From positions 1 through 34,441 of the forward strand of contig NZ_AEJB01000160.1 of assembly GCF_000331005.1 (NCBI RefSeq): 34,441 nt of DNA, written 5' to 3'. The notes beneath the pieces are model-generated. The model was not told the DNA's origin, ran no database searches, and saw nothing but the letters and a program-made list of their open reading frames with translations. The translations under genes and the position numbers were made by a program. This DNA is from Streptomyces turgidiscabies Car8 (GTDB lineage Bacteria; Actinomycetota; Actinomycetes; Streptomycetales; Streptomycetaceae). Shown here piece after piece: positions 1 through 8,202 of this stretch (the stretch's first letter is position 1; every line of letters starts with the position of its first letter).

Positions 1-897
1 GCCCGTGAACGGTTCGGGGGTCGCCGACAGCAGGAACTCGTACCGGGCTTCTTGTCCACAGGCTGTGGACAACTCTTCGAGATTCCAGTTCTGGCCCTGC
101 GGCATCCCCATCTCCACCAGGTCGAGCGCGTGTACGGGCATCCAGAGATCCTCCGACTCCGGCGGAAATATCTCAAAGGTGATCGTGTCGTTCGCGACCG
201 CCGCGACATCCCGCGCGTGGAACCACTCCGGCGTACGGACCGACAGCCCGGGCGAGGGATACATGTACCCGTGCTTGTCGCCGGCCAGGTACACCTGGAG
301 CTGCCCGGTCCGTACGAGCACGATGTCGCCGGCGCGCACGTGCGTGCCCGCCAGCTCCTCCGCCGCGTCCAGGTCCTCCGGGGTGACCGCGTGCCCCCCG
401 TCGAGCCGGTCGACGCCCCGCGCGCGGGCCACGTCCAGCAGCACCCCGCGCGACACGATGTGCCGCGCCTTGTCGACGCCGGCGAACTCGGCGCCGGAGT
501 GGGCCGTGATGGTGGCCGCCGGGCGCCCGTTGTAGAGCCTGCCGGAGTGGGAGGCGTGCGCGAGGGCGTCCCAGTGGGTCGCGCACTGGAGTCCCAGGGT
601 CACGATGTCGTCGCTGGTCGCGACGGTTCCGCCGCCCGGCGGCCCGAACAGCTCCTGGTTGATCTGGACCATCGCGTGTACGGGGTTCAGCCGGCCCGGG
701 ATCGCGCCGGTCTGGACGCCGTCCTGCTGGAGGGGAAGGGCGAGGGGGATACGGCGACCCGTGCGGACGGTCGCGGCGGCGGCGCGTACGACTGCGTCGG
801 TGATGAGGTTGAGGGTGCCGATCTCGTCGTCCTCCCCCCAACGCCCCCAGTTGTTCACGCGTTTGGCCATGGCGTGGAACTCGGCCGGCAATGACAT
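1..897 (-). CDS. Cyclase family protein (metal-dependent hydrolase), 3' end cut by window
   Basis: The minus-strand reading frame starts at ATG 897 (N-terminus MSLPAEFHAMAKRVNNWG) and stays open to the window edge, so the C-terminus is missing. It contains the cyclase-family metal motif as CATHWDALAHASH (minus strand, about 546-584), a variant of the family HxGTHxDxxxH pattern. Members of this family are zinc or manganese hydrolases such as kynurenine formamidase and lactone or ring-opening hydrolases; the substrate here is unknown. An AGGAAGG ribosome binding site precedes the start. The gene is divergent from an SDR/acyl-CoA dehydrogenase/alcohol dehydrogenase operon, and the shared 106-bp gap carries the TetR-type palindrome at 967-981. 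This suggests it hydrolyses a ring or lactone in the same pathway, which is inference. Confidence 0.85.
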   Translation of the reverse strand, partial: MSLPAEFHAMAKRVNNWGRWGEDDEIGTLNLITDAVVRAAAATVRTGRRIPLALPLQQDGVQTGAIPGRLNPVHAMVQINQELFGPPGGGTVATSDDIVTLGLQCATHWDALAHASHSGRLYNGRPAATITAHSGAEFAGVDKARHIVSRGVLLDVARARGVDRLDGGHAVTPEDLDAAEELAGTHVRAGDIVLVRTGQLQVYLAGDKHGYMYPSPGLSVRTPEWFHARDVAAVANDTITFEIFPPESEDLWMPVHALDLVEMGMPQGQNWNLEELSTACGQEARYEFLLSATPEPFTG

Positions 898-966
898 GAG
901 TCCGGTCCTTCCTGGAGTCCGGTCCCTCCCGGGGCTTGCCTCCGGATATCTGACGGGTCATAAAAT

Positions 967-981
967 CTAACGGTCCGTCAG
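967..981. promoter_or_regulatory. TetR-type operator, cyclase/SDR divergent promoter
   Basis: CTAACGGTCCGTCAG matches CTGAC-N5-GTCAG with one mismatch. It directly follows a -10-like TAAAAT (961-966) for the SDR operon, and a TAGATT on the opposite strand (964-969) overlaps it for the cyclase. A looser inverted repeat TGACGGGTCA lies at 951-960. The same 15-mer recurs at seven other sites in the window. Confidence 0.7.
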
Positions 982-1003
982 AAACCGCGGGAAGGGGCCG
1001 GAC

Positions 1004-1924
1004 ATGGGGAACTTCTTGGCAGGCAAGGTGGTCGCCGTGACGGGCGCCGGCCGGGGCATCGGCCGGGCGGTGGCGCTGGGCGCGGCGGCCGAGGGGGCCC
1101 GCGTCGTCGTCAACGACTACGGGGTCTCCATCGACGGCGCCTCACCGACGAGCGAGATCGCCGACGGCATCGTCAAGGAGATCGAGGCGGCGGGCGGGGA
1201 CGCCGTCGCGGTCGCCGACGACGTGTCGACCATGGCCGGCGGTCAACGGGTCGTGGACGTGGCGCTGTCGTCGTACGGCCGCCTGGACGGTGTCGTGTGC
1301 GTCGCCGGGATCCTGCGCGAGCGGATGCTGTTCAACATGTCCGAGGAGGAGTGGGACCCGGTCGTCGCCACCCACCTCAAGGGCACGTTCACGGTGTTCC
1401 GCGCGGCGTCGGCGGTGATGCGGAAGCAGCGGACGGGAACGCTGATCGGCTTCACCAGCGGAAACCACCAGGGATCGGTGTCACAGGCCAACTACAGCGC
1501 GGCGAAGGGCGGGATCATCTCGCTCGTCCGGAGCGCCGCGCTCGGGCTCCACAAGTACGGGGTCACCGCCAACGCGGTCGCGCCGGTCGCGCGTACGCGG
1601 ATGTCGGCCAACGTGCCCATGGAACTGGCGGAGATCGGGGAGCCGGAGGATGTGGCCGCCCTGGTCGTGTACCTGCTGTCCGACCGGGCGAAGGAGCAGC
1701 GGATCACCGGGCAGGTCTACACGGTCGCCGGGCCGAAGATCGCGGTGTGGGCACAGCCGAGGGAGTTGCGGGCGGCGTATGCGTCTGCCTCCGGCGGGTG
1801 GACGCCGGAGACGATCGCGGAGTTCTTGCCGGGGTCGGTGGGGGTGGATCCGATGCCGATGCTCTTGCAGTTGGAGCGGATGGAATCGGCGGCGCGGGAT
1901 GGGCTGCGGCCCAACGCCCAGTAG
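1004..1924 (+). CDS. SDR family oxidoreductase, 3-hydroxyacyl-CoA dehydrogenase-like
   Basis: A 306-residue short-chain dehydrogenase. The nucleotide-binding TGAGRGIGR is near residues 14-22, and the catalytic Tyr and Lys are in YSAAKG. The segment VVVNDYG after the first Rossmann unit, and the roughly 60-residue C-terminal extension after the usual SDR end, resemble the (3R)-hydroxyacyl-CoA dehydrogenase domain of type 2 multifunctional enzymes. Oxidation of a beta-hydroxyacyl-CoA is therefore the likeliest reaction. The ATG is preceded by GGGAAGGGG. It is the first gene of an operon with the acyl-CoA dehydrogenase and alcohol dehydrogenase that follow. The promoter has TAAAAT at 961 with the palindromic operator immediately after it, a placement that fits repression. 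The exact substrate cannot be read from the sequence. Confidence 0.9.
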   Translation: MGNFLAGKVVAVTGAGRGIGRAVALGAAAEGARVVVNDYGVSIDGASPTSEIADGIVKEIEAAGGDAVAVADDVSTMAGGQRVVDVALSSYGRLDGVVCVAGILRERMLFNMSEEEWDPVVATHLKGTFTVFRAASAVMRKQRTGTLIGFTSGNHQGSVSQANYSAAKGGIISLVRSAALGLHKYGVTANAVAPVARTRMSANVPMELAEIGEPEDVAALVVYLLSDRAKEQRITGQVYTVAGPKIAVWAQPRELRAAYASASGGWTPETIAEFLPGSVGVDPMPMLLQLERMESAARDGLRPNAQ

Positions 1925-1960
1925 CTCGGGGGTGCGTGTGGGTTGGCGGGTGCGGGTGCG

Positions 1961-1993
1961 TTGTGGCTGGTCGCGCAGTTCCCCGCGCCCCTA
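1961..1993 (+). repeat. Streptomyces intergenic repeat, copy A
   Basis: The stretch contains TCGCGCAGTTCCCCGCGCCCCT just after GTGGCTGG. This is the dispersed repeat familiar from many Streptomyces genomes. Near-identical or related copies occur at 28351-28383 and 19640-19705. This copy sits between the SDR and the next gene of the same operon. Unlike the other two it has no obvious hairpin behind it. Confidence 0.75.
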
Positions 1994-2031
1994 GGTCTGA
2001 TCACGCGGCCCGTGTCGAGAGGAGAGGGTCT

Positions 2032-3183
2032 GTGGACTTTGAGTTCGGGGTCGGGGACGAGGAGTTCCGGGCGGAAGCTCGGGCTTGGCTTGGTGCGCAT
2101 GTTGGTGGGGTGGTTGAGCGGCGGGGGTGGGAGCGGGTCCTTGGGAAGGCCGGGTGGATCGGGCTTTCCTGGGGGGAGTCGGGCTATGGGAATCGCATTG
2201 CCGGGCTTACCCAACAGGTCGTCTGGGCCGAGGAGTACGCGCGGTCGGGGGCGCCGACGCGGTCCGGGCACATCGGGGAGAACCTGCTCGCCCCCACGCT
2301 TCTGGCGCACGGTACCGATGAGCAGCGCAGCCGGTTCCTGCCCCCGATCGCCGCCGGGGAGGAACTCTGGTGCCAGGGCTACAGCGAGCCGGGGGCAGGG
2401 TCGGACCTCGCAGGGGTGAGCACGAAGGCTGAACGGGCCGCCGACGGGACGTATCGGATCACCGGGCAGAAGATCTGGACCTCCCTCGCCCACGAAGCCG
2501 ACTGGTGCTTCGTGCTCGCCCGTACGGAGGCGGGGTCGGTCCGGCATCGCGGGCTCAGTTTTCTGCTCGTTCCCATGGATCAGCCGGGGCGGATCGAGGT
2601 TCGGCCGATCCGGCAGATGACCGGGACCAGCGAGTTCAACGAGGTCTTCTTCGACGGGGCCCACGCACGCGCCGAGCATCTCGTGGGAGGCGAGGGCGCC
2701 GGCTGGACCGTGGCGATGAATCTCCTCGGGTTCGAGCGGGGGGTGTCCACACTCGCCCAACAGATCGGCTTCGCGGGGGAGTTGGGGCGGGTGGTGCAGG
2801 CCGCTGTCGACAGCGGGGCGGTGGCCGATCCCGTCGTACGGGAGCGGCTCGTCCGGCAGTGGGCCGAGTTGCGGGCGATGCGCTGGAACGCCCTGCGGAC
2901 GCTGGGGAGTTCGGCGGACGCGGGCGCGTCGAGTGTGGCCAAGCTGCTGTGGGGCGGGTGGCACCAGCGGCTGGGAGAACTGGCGGTGCTGGTGAGGGGC
3001 GCGGGGGCGGGGGTCGGGCCGTCGGACTGGACGCCCTCGGCGCCGTACGAACTCGACGCAGCGCAGCACCTGTTCATGTTCTCCCGGGCCGACACGATCT
3101 ACGGCGGCTCCGACCAGATCCAGCGCACGATCATCGCCGAGCGCCTGCTCGGTCTGCCGCGAGAGCCCAAGGGGGTCGTCTGA
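2032..3183 (+). CDS. Acyl-CoA dehydrogenase family protein
   Basis: A 383-residue FAD-dependent acyl-CoA dehydrogenase. The start is the GTG at 2032 (VDFEFGVGDEEFRAEARAWL), preceded by GAGAGGAGAGGG; the frame is open much further upstream, but that part has no homology-like content. The mid-domain flavin-contact segment CQGYSEPGAGSDLA and the C-terminal IYGGSDQIQRTIIAERLLGLP are typical. The position that holds the catalytic Glu in classical short and medium-chain enzymes (IYEGT) is Gly here, as in the FadE branch active on CoA esters of bulky or cyclic acids. The gene is separated from the SDR by a 107-bp repeat-bearing gap and overlaps the next gene by one base (TGATG). It probably introduces an alpha,beta double bond in the pathway substrate; that assignment is inference. 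Confidence 0.92.
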   Translation: MDFEFGVGDEEFRAEARAWLGAHVGGVVERRGWERVLGKAGWIGLSWGESGYGNRIAGLTQQVVWAEEYARSGAPTRSGHIGENLLAPTLLAHGTDEQRSRFLPPIAAGEELWCQGYSEPGAGSDLAGVSTKAERAADGTYRITGQKIWTSLAHEADWCFVLARTEAGSVRHRGLSFLLVPMDQPGRIEVRPIRQMTGTSEFNEVFFDGAHARAEHLVGGEGAGWTVAMNLLGFERGVSTLAQQIGFAGELGRVVQAAVDSGAVADPVVRERLVRQWAELRAMRWNALRTLGSSADAGASSVAKLLWGGWHQRLGELAVLVRGAGAGVGPSDWTPSAPYELDAAQHLFMFSRADTIYGGSDQIQRTIIAERLLGLPREPKGVV

Positions 3184-4232
3184 TGCGCGGTGTGCTGTTC
3201 GACGGGAAGCAGATCCAGGTCGTCGATGATCTGGAGGTGCGGGACCCGGGGCCCGGAGAGGTGCTGGTGGCGATCTCGGCGGCGGGGTTGTGCCACAGCG
3301 ACCTCTCCGTGGTGGACGGGACCATCCCCTTTCCCGTCCCTGTCGTGCTCGGGCACGAGGGCGCGGGCATGGTGGAGGCGGTCGGGGCCGGTGTCACGCA
3401 TGTGGTGCCAGGGGACCATGTGGCGCTGTCGACGCTCGCGAACTGCGGTGCGTGCGCGGAGTGCGACCGGGGGCGGCCGACCATGTGCCGGCAGGCGATC
3501 GGGCGGCCCGGGCGGCCGTTCACGCGGGGCGGGCGGCCGGTGTTCCAGTTCGCGTCCAACTCGGCCTTCGCGGAACGCACGGTGGTGAAGGCCGTGCAGG
3601 CGGTACGCATCCCCAAGGACATCCCGATGCCCTCCGCCGCGCTCATCGGCTGCGGTGTGCTGACCGGGGTGGGCGCCGTGCTCAACCGGGCCCGCGTCGA
3701 CCGCGGGGACACCGTCGTGGTCATCGGCACGGGCGGGGTCGGGCTGAACGTTCTTCAGGGCGCCCGGATCGCGGGCGCCCTGCGGATCGTCGCCGTGGAC
3801 GCGAACCCGGCGAAGGAGGCGGTGGCGCGGCGGTTCGGCGCGACCCACTTCCTGACCTCGACGGAGGGCGTGCGGGACGTACTGCCGACGGGCGCGGACC
3901 ATGTCTTCGAGTGCGTGGGGCGCGTCGAACTCGTACGGCAGGCGGTCGACCTGCTCGACCGGCACGGCCAGGCGATCCTGCTCGGCGTACCGCCGTCGAC
4001 CGCCGAGGCGTCCTTCCTCGTCTCGTCGATGTACCTGGACAAGTCGATCCTCGGCTGCCGCTACGGGTCCTCGCGCCCCCAGCGGGACATCGCGCTCTAC
4101 GCCGAGCTGTACCGCGAAGGGCGGCTGCTGCTCGACGAGTTGGTGACGGAGACGTACCCCGTCGAGGACTTCGAGAAGGCGGTCGGGGACGCGGAGGCGG
4201 GGCGGGTCGCGCGGGGGGTGTTGACGTTCTGA
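3183..4232 (+). CDS. Zinc-dependent alcohol dehydrogenase (class III-like MDR)
   Basis: A 349-residue medium-chain dehydrogenase whose ATG overlaps the previous stop codon by one base. The catalytic zinc ligands appear in GLCHSD and GHEGAG. The structural zinc loop has four cysteines (CGACAECDRGRPTMC), and the NAD-binding motif is GTGGVGLN. It belongs to the aryl- or class III-like alcohol dehydrogenases that oxidise primary alcohols or aldehyde adducts. As the last gene of the SDR and acyl-CoA dehydrogenase operon it probably converts an alcohol intermediate before CoA activation. The next gene converges, with only 6 bp between the stops. Confidence 0.92.
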   Translation: MRGVLFDGKQIQVVDDLEVRDPGPGEVLVAISAAGLCHSDLSVVDGTIPFPVPVVLGHEGAGMVEAVGAGVTHVVPGDHVALSTLANCGACAECDRGRPTMCRQAIGRPGRPFTRGGRPVFQFASNSAFAERTVVKAVQAVRIPKDIPMPSAALIGCGVLTGVGAVLNRARVDRGDTVVVIGTGGVGLNVLQGARIAGALRIVAVDANPAKEAVARRFGATHFLTSTEGVRDVLPTGADHVFECVGRVELVRQAVDLLDRHGQAILLGVPPSTAEASFLVSSMYLDKSILGCRYGSSRPQRDIALYAELYREGRLLLDELVTETYPVEDFEKAVGDAEAGRVARGVLTF

Positions 4233-4238
4233 GCGCGG

Positions 4239-5279
4239 TCACCGGCGGGCGGGGGCCGTCGCCCGGAACGTACGGCGATACGCGGTCGGCGTGACCCCGA
4301 GCGCCGTCTGCAGGTGCTGCCGCATCGACTGGGCCGTGCCGAAGCCCGCGTCACGGGCCACCTGGTCGACGGACAGGTCGCTGGACTCCAGCAGATGCCG
4401 GGCCCGCTCCACGCGCTGCTGGGTGAGCCACTGGCCGGGGCTGACGCCGACCTCCTCACGGAACCGGCGCGTGAACGTACGTACCGACATCGCTTCCTGC
4501 TCGGCCATGTCACGCAGTTGGAGCGGTTCGTTCAGGCGGCCGAGCGCCCAGGCGCGGGCGATGGTCGTGGTCGCCAACTGGGTTTCCGGGACCGGGCGTT
4601 GGATGTACTGCGCCTGCCCGCCGTCGCGGTGCGGCGGTACGACCGTACGGCGGGCCACCTCGTTGGCGACGGCGGTGCCGTGGTCGCGGCGCACCATGTG
4701 GAGGCACAGGTCGATCCCGGCCGCGACGCCGGCCGAGGTCAGGACGTCGCCGTCGTCGACGTACAGGACGTCCGCGTTGACCCTGATCTTCGGGAAGAGC
4801 CGCTGGAAGTGCTCGGCGTCGGCCCAGTGCGTGGTGGCCGGGCGGCCGTCCAGGTGGCCGGCGGCGGCGAGGACGTACACGCCGGTGCAGATGGAGGCGA
4901 GGCGGGTGCCCGGCCGGATGTGGGCGAGGGCGGCGGCCAGTTCGTCGGTCAGCACACCCTCCTCGAACAGCGGGCCGAGTTCGTACGACGCCGGGACTAT
5001 CACCGTGTCGGCGCCTGCCAGGGCCTCGGGACCGTGGGCGACCTGGATGGCGAAGTCGGCGTCGGTCTCGACCGGGCCCGGCGGGCGGATCGAGCAGGTC
5101 ACGATCTCGTACAGGGGCCGGCGCAGGGCGTCCCTGGGGCGGCCGAAGATGCGGTGCGGGATGCCCAGCTCGAAGGGGAGCAGACCGTCGAGGGCGAGCA
5201 CGACGACGCGGTGGGGACGGAAACCTTCCGCGTCCGCCTGGGAGTCGCTGTCTTTCGGCGGCAATGGCATGGCTGGCAT
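4239..5279 (-). CDS. GlxA family transcriptional regulator (DJ-1/PfpI plus AraC HTH)
   Basis: A 346-residue two-domain regulator. Residues about 20-200 form a DJ-1/PfpI-like amidotransferase-fold sensor with the nucleophile-elbow cysteine in SICTGVYVLAAAG. Residues about 230-340 form an AraC/XylS DNA-binding domain with two helix-turn-helix units (LQLRDMAEQEAMSVRTFTRR and LSVDQVARDAGFGTAQSMRQ). A TAGGAT on the minus strand at 5286-5291 places transcription start close to the ATG, so the mRNA may be leaderless. It is divergent from an MFS transporter, which it probably regulates. No copy of the CTGAC-N5-GTCAG palindrome is seen here, so it looks independent of that regulon. Confidence 0.92.
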   Translation of the reverse strand: MPAMPLPPKDSDSQADAEGFRPHRVVVLALDGLLPFELGIPHRIFGRPRDALRRPLYEIVTCSIRPPGPVETDADFAIQVAHGPEALAGADTVIVPASYELGPLFEEGVLTDELAAALAHIRPGTRLASICTGVYVLAAAGHLDGRPATTHWADAEHFQRLFPKIRVNADVLYVDDGDVLTSAGVAAGIDLCLHMVRRDHGTAVANEVARRTVVPPHRDGGQAQYIQRPVPETQLATTTIARAWALGRLNEPLQLRDMAEQEAMSVRTFTRRFREEVGVSPGQWLTQQRVERARHLLESSDLSVDQVARDAGFGTAQSMRQHLQTALGVTPTAYRRTFRATAPARR

Positions 5280-5350
5280 GGCCCGATCCTAGCGAATGCT
5301 GTCCTCCCGGCCACTCGATCGGGGAGTGCGCAGGTCGGAAGCTTGACAGC

Positions 5351-6709
5351 GTGACGACGACCCCGAGACAGACACCAGATGCAGCAGATGCAGCAGATGC
5401 AGCCGAGGCCGCCAACGCCCTCGGGCGACTCCAGAAGCCCGGCCGGACCCCGCGCCCGCGCATCCACCGGGCCTGGTTCGTCGCCGCCGTCACCTTCGTG
5501 ACGATCATCGGCGCCGCCGCCTTCCGTTCCCTGCCCGGGCTGCTCATCGACCCGCTGCACACCGACTTTGGCTGGTCGCGCGGCACGATCGGCGCCGCCG
5601 TCTCCATCAACCTCGCGCTCTACGGGCTGACAGCCCCCTTCGCCGCCGCGCTGATGGACCGCTTCGGCATCCGGCGGGTCGTCGCGGTCGCCCTCGCGGT
5701 CATCGCCCTCGGCTCCGGCCTCACCGTGTGGATGACGGCGGCCTGGCAACTGATGCTGTGCTGGGGCCTGTTGGTCGGGCTCGGCACCGGTTCGATGGCA
5801 CTCGCCTTCGCGGCGACGGTCACCAACCGCTGGTTCACCGAGCGCCGGGGCCTGGTGACGGGCATCCTGACCGCCGCCTCGGCCTCCGGCCAGCTGATCT
5901 TCCTGCCGCTGCTGTCCTGGATCATCGAGACATACGACTGGCGCCCGGCCGCCGTGACGGTGTCCCTGGCGGCCCTCACGGTCGTCCCCTTCGTCTGGCT
6001 GCTGCTGCGCGACCACCCGGCGGACGTGGACCTGAAGCCGTACGGGGCAACGGAGTTCGTACCGAAGCCGGCCCCCGTCCAGGGCGCGGCACGCCGCACG
6101 ATCCAGGTACTGCTGTCGGCGGTGCGCACCGGCCCCTTCTGGCTCCTCGCCGGTACCTTCGCGATCTGCGGGGCCTCCACCAACGGCCTGATCCAGACCC
6201 ACTTCGTGCCCGCCGCCCACGACCACGGCATGCCCATCACGGCCGCCGCCTCACTGCTCGCGGTCGTCGGCGTCTTCGACGTGGTCGGCACGATCGCCTC
6301 CGGCTGGTTCACCGACCGCTACGACCCGCGCCGCCTCCTGGCCGTCTACTACGCCCTACGAGGCGTCTCGCTCCTCTTCCTCCCGATGCTGCTCGGCCCG
6401 TCGGTCCGCCCGCCGATGCTCTTCTTCATCGTCTTCTACGGCCTCGACTGGGTCGCCACGGTCCCGCCCACCGTCGCCCTGTGCCGCGAGCACTACGGCG
6501 ACGACAGCGCGATCGTCTTCGGCTGGGTCCTCGCCTCCCACCAGGTCGGCGCGGCCCTCGTCGCCTTCCTGGGCGGCCTGGCCCGGGACGTCTTCGGCGC
6601 GTACGACGTGGTCTGGTACGCGTCGGGGGCGCTGTGCGCGGCGGCGGCGTTGATGGCGCTGGTGATACGGAGGCGCGGGTCGGGTCTGGTGACGGGCGCC
6701 CTGGCCTGA
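5351..6709 (+). CDS. MFS transporter (OFA/monocarboxylate-like)
   Basis: A 452-residue membrane protein with about 12 hydrophobic segments in two halves. The inter-TM2/3 motif appears as MDRFGIRR and its second-half counterpart as GWFTDRYDPRR. The GTG at 5351 is chosen because GGAAG lies about 8 bases upstream; an open frame back to 5264 would overlap the divergent regulator. The N-terminus before TM1 is low complexity (DAADAADAAEAA), encoded by 9-bp tandem repeats. The overall pattern resembles oxalate/formate or monocarboxylate transporters, so uptake of a small organic acid is plausible. Control by the divergent GlxA-type regulator is likely from gene arrangement only. Confidence 0.88.
   Translation: MTTTPRQTPDAADAADAAEAANALGRLQKPGRTPRPRIHRAWFVAAVTFVTIIGAAAFRSLPGLLIDPLHTDFGWSRGTIGAAVSINLALYGLTAPFAAALMDRFGIRRVVAVALAVIALGSGLTVWMTAAWQLMLCWGLLVGLGTGSMALAFAATVTNRWFTERRGLVTGILTAASASGQLIFLPLLSWIIETYDWRPAAVTVSLAALTVVPFVWLLLRDHPADVDLKPYGATEFVPKPAPVQGAARRTIQVLLSAVRTGPFWLLAGTFAICGASTNGLIQTHFVPAAHDHGMPITAAASLLAVVGVFDVVGTIASGWFTDRYDPRRLLAVYYALRGVSLLFLPMLLGPSVRPPMLFFIVFYGLDWVATVPPTVALCREHYGDDSAIVFGWVLASHQVGAALVAFLGGLARDVFGAYDVVWYASGALCAAAALMALVIRRRGSGLVTGALA
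5374..5400 (+). repeat. 9-bp in-frame tandem repeat in MFS N-terminus
   Basis: Three near-identical copies of GATGCAGCA/C follow one another and encode Asp-Ala-Ala units, then a diverged GAGGCCGCC. Copy-number change would keep the frame, so only the cytoplasmic tail length would vary. Confidence 0.7.
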
Positions 6710-6769
6710 GAGATTCCGACGCCAGGCAAGGGTGTAGCGCACCGAGACACGCAAGGCTGCACTCGTTAT

Positions 6770-7045
6770 GTGAAGACGATCACTCAGCGAGAGTTCCGCA
6801 ACGACTCCGCCGCCGTCATGGATGCGGTCGAGGCCGGTGAGACGTACCACATCACCCGCAACGGCATAGAGGTCGCCGAACTGCGCCCGGTGACGCGTCG
6901 GCGCAGGCTGAGCGCCGAGCAGTTGGTCGCCCGGCACCGCATGCTTCCGCGAGTCGACCACGCGCAGATGCGCGCGGAGGCGGACGAGCTGTTCGAGGGC
7001 GAGGAGCGAGTCGATGACGACCTCTGGGAGTGCAAGCGTGGCTGA
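6770..7045 (+). CDS. Type II toxin-antitoxin antitoxin, Phd/YefM family
   Basis: A 91-residue protein starting at GTG 6770. The N-terminal [20 protein letters not shown] fits the Phd/YefM fold that forms a DNA-binding dimer, followed by [14 protein letters not shown]. The acidic, charged C-terminal half is the usual toxin-wrapping region. It overlaps the following PIN-domain gene, the normal antitoxin-toxin order. Antitoxins of this family usually repress their own operon. The 60-bp upstream gap has no copy of the regulon palindrome. Confidence 0.88.
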   Translation: MKTITQREFRNDSAAVMDAVEAGETYHITRNGIEVAELRPVTRRRRLSAEQLVARHRMLPRVDHAQMRAEADELFEGEERVDDDLWECKRG

Positions 7046-7442
7046 CCGCCGCCCCGAGGGTGTCCTTGACACCTGTGCCTACATCGACCTGGGAGATCTC
7101 CGTCCGGAGGATCTTCCCCTCGTGTCGGAACTCACCGCCGTGACACTCGCTGAGCTGCAGCAGGGCGTGGCCATGGCGAAGGATCCCGCCGCACGGGCGG
7201 CCCGGATGGAGAAGCTGGGAGCCGCGGTCGCGGACTTCGACCCCCTGCCGTTCGACGGGGACGCCGCTGCCAGGTACGGCACTCTGGTCGCGCTGACCAT
7301 CGCGGCCAACAAGGACCCCCGTCCGCGTCGCGTGACCCTGATGATCGCCGCGATCGCATCGGTGAGGGGTCTGCCGCTCTACACCCGAAACGCGGACGAC
7401 TTCAAGGGAATGGAGGGCGCGCTGGTCGTGGTCTCCGTCTGA
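7038..7442 (+). CDS. PIN-domain toxin, VapC-like ribonuclease with altered active site
   Basis: A 134-residue PIN-domain protein. The GTG at 7038 has GGGAG about 8 bases upstream and overlaps the antitoxin by 8 bp; ATG 7014 is an alternative that adds 8 residues. Conserved acids are visible as D11 (VLDTCAYID), E39 (TLAELQQG) and the NADDF aspartates (120-121). The third acid, normally Asp in a (D)LMIAA motif, is Thr100 (VTLMIAA). VapC toxins cleave tRNA or rRNA using this acidic cluster and a metal ion, so activity may be reduced or lost. The last codons sit 62 bp from a convergent flavin reductase gene. Confidence 0.87.
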   Translation: MADRRPEGVLDTCAYIDLGDLRPEDLPLVSELTAVTLAELQQGVAMAKDPAARAARMEKLGAAVADFDPLPFDGDAAARYGTLVALTIAANKDPRPRRVTLMIAAIASVRGLPLYTRNADDFKGMEGALVVVSV

Positions 7443-7467
7443 CCGGGATCCCGCCTCCGTTCGCACG

Positions 7468-7484
7468 GGCCACGCCCTGTGGCC
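7468..7484. terminator. Short hairpin between convergent genes
   Basis: GGCCAC, a 5-nt loop and GTGGCC form a 6-bp GC-rich stem between the PIN-domain stop (7442) and the flavin reductase stop (7505). There is no clear T-tract, so terminator function is tentative. Confidence 0.4.
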
Positions 7485-7504
7485 TCCGCCGGACTTTGAT
7501 CGGG

Positions 7505-8125
7505 TCAGAGGAATCGGCCGCGATGGAACAGCAGCGGAGTGTCCTCGTTGCCGCTCGTCCCCAGCGCGTCCACCCGTCCTACGACGATCAGGTGGTCGCC
7601 GCCCGTGTGGACGGCGTGGATCGTGCAGTCGACCCAGGCGAGCGTGTCCGCGAGACGTGGGGAGCCGGAGACCGGCGCCGCGTCGTACTCGACCCCCGCG
7701 AACTTGTCCGCGCCGCTTCTCGCGAACCCTCGGCACAACTCGCCCTGGCCGGCGCCCAGTACGTTGACGCAGAAGACGCCCGCGCGCGCGATCAGCGGCC
7801 ATGTCCTCGACGTACGGCCGACCATGAAGACGACGAGGGGCGGGTCGAGGGAGAGGGCGGCGAAGGACTGGCAGGCGAAGCCGGCGGGAGAGGTCTCGCC
7901 TTCGGCCGCCGGGGCGGTGATGACCGTGACGCCGGTGGCGAAGTTGCCCAGGACGCGCCGGAACTCGGCCGGGGCGACCGGTACCCGCTCGTCCTCGCCG
8001 ACCGCGCGTAAGTCCGGCCGGGGCAACGCCTCGACGGGGGCCGCGACCGTGGGTGCCACTGTGGGTGACCCCGCGGACCTCAGATAACGTACGGCAGCCG
8101 CCGCCATTCCCGCTTGTCCCAACAT
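7505..8125 (-). CDS. Flavin reductase family protein (oxygenase reductase component)
   Basis: A 206-residue flavin-reductase-like FMN-binding split-barrel protein. After a roughly 45-residue low-homology N-terminus, the core runs from FRRVLGNFATGVTVITA through GFACQSFAALSLDPPLVVFM to a C-terminal HTGGDHLIVVGRVDAL. Members supply reduced FMN or FAD to two-component monooxygenases (HpaC or HsaB type). No obligate oxygenase partner is adjacent; the FMO-like protein at 11558-12733 carries its own FAD and NADPH sites. The start is uncertain: GGAGG lies only 1 base from ATG 8125, and a second Met 6 codons in is possible. A perfect regulon palindrome sits at 8139-8153, just upstream. Confidence 0.88.
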   Translation of the reverse strand: MLGQAGMAAAAVRYLRSAGSPTVAPTVAAPVEALPRPDLRAVGEDERVPVAPAEFRRVLGNFATGVTVITAPAAEGETSPAGFACQSFAALSLDPPLVVFMVGRTSRTWPLIARAGVFCVNVLGAGQGELCRGFARSGADKFAGVEYDAAPVSGSPRLADTLAWVDCTIHAVHTGGDHLIVVGRVDALGTSGNEDTPLLFHRGRFL

Positions 8126-8138
8126 GCCTCCATTGGAA

Positions 8139-8153
8139 CTGACGGAGCGTCAG
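8139..8153. promoter_or_regulatory. TetR-type operator, flavin reductase promoter
   Basis: CTGACGGAGCGTCAG is a perfect CTGAC-N5-GTCAG palindrome located 14 bp upstream of the flavin reductase start. The inner bases CG/CG also pair, giving 6-bp arms with a 3-bp centre. Confidence 0.75.
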
Positions 8154-8202
8154 AAGTGAAGCCCCGTAAGGCAGTCAACGGCAGTCAAAGCGATCGGTGC
8201 GA

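Noticed and set aside
5374..5400. Tandem repeats as a possible CRISPR or phase-variation array
   Set aside because: The unit is 9 bp, in frame and without spacers; it only encodes a low-complexity N-terminal tail.
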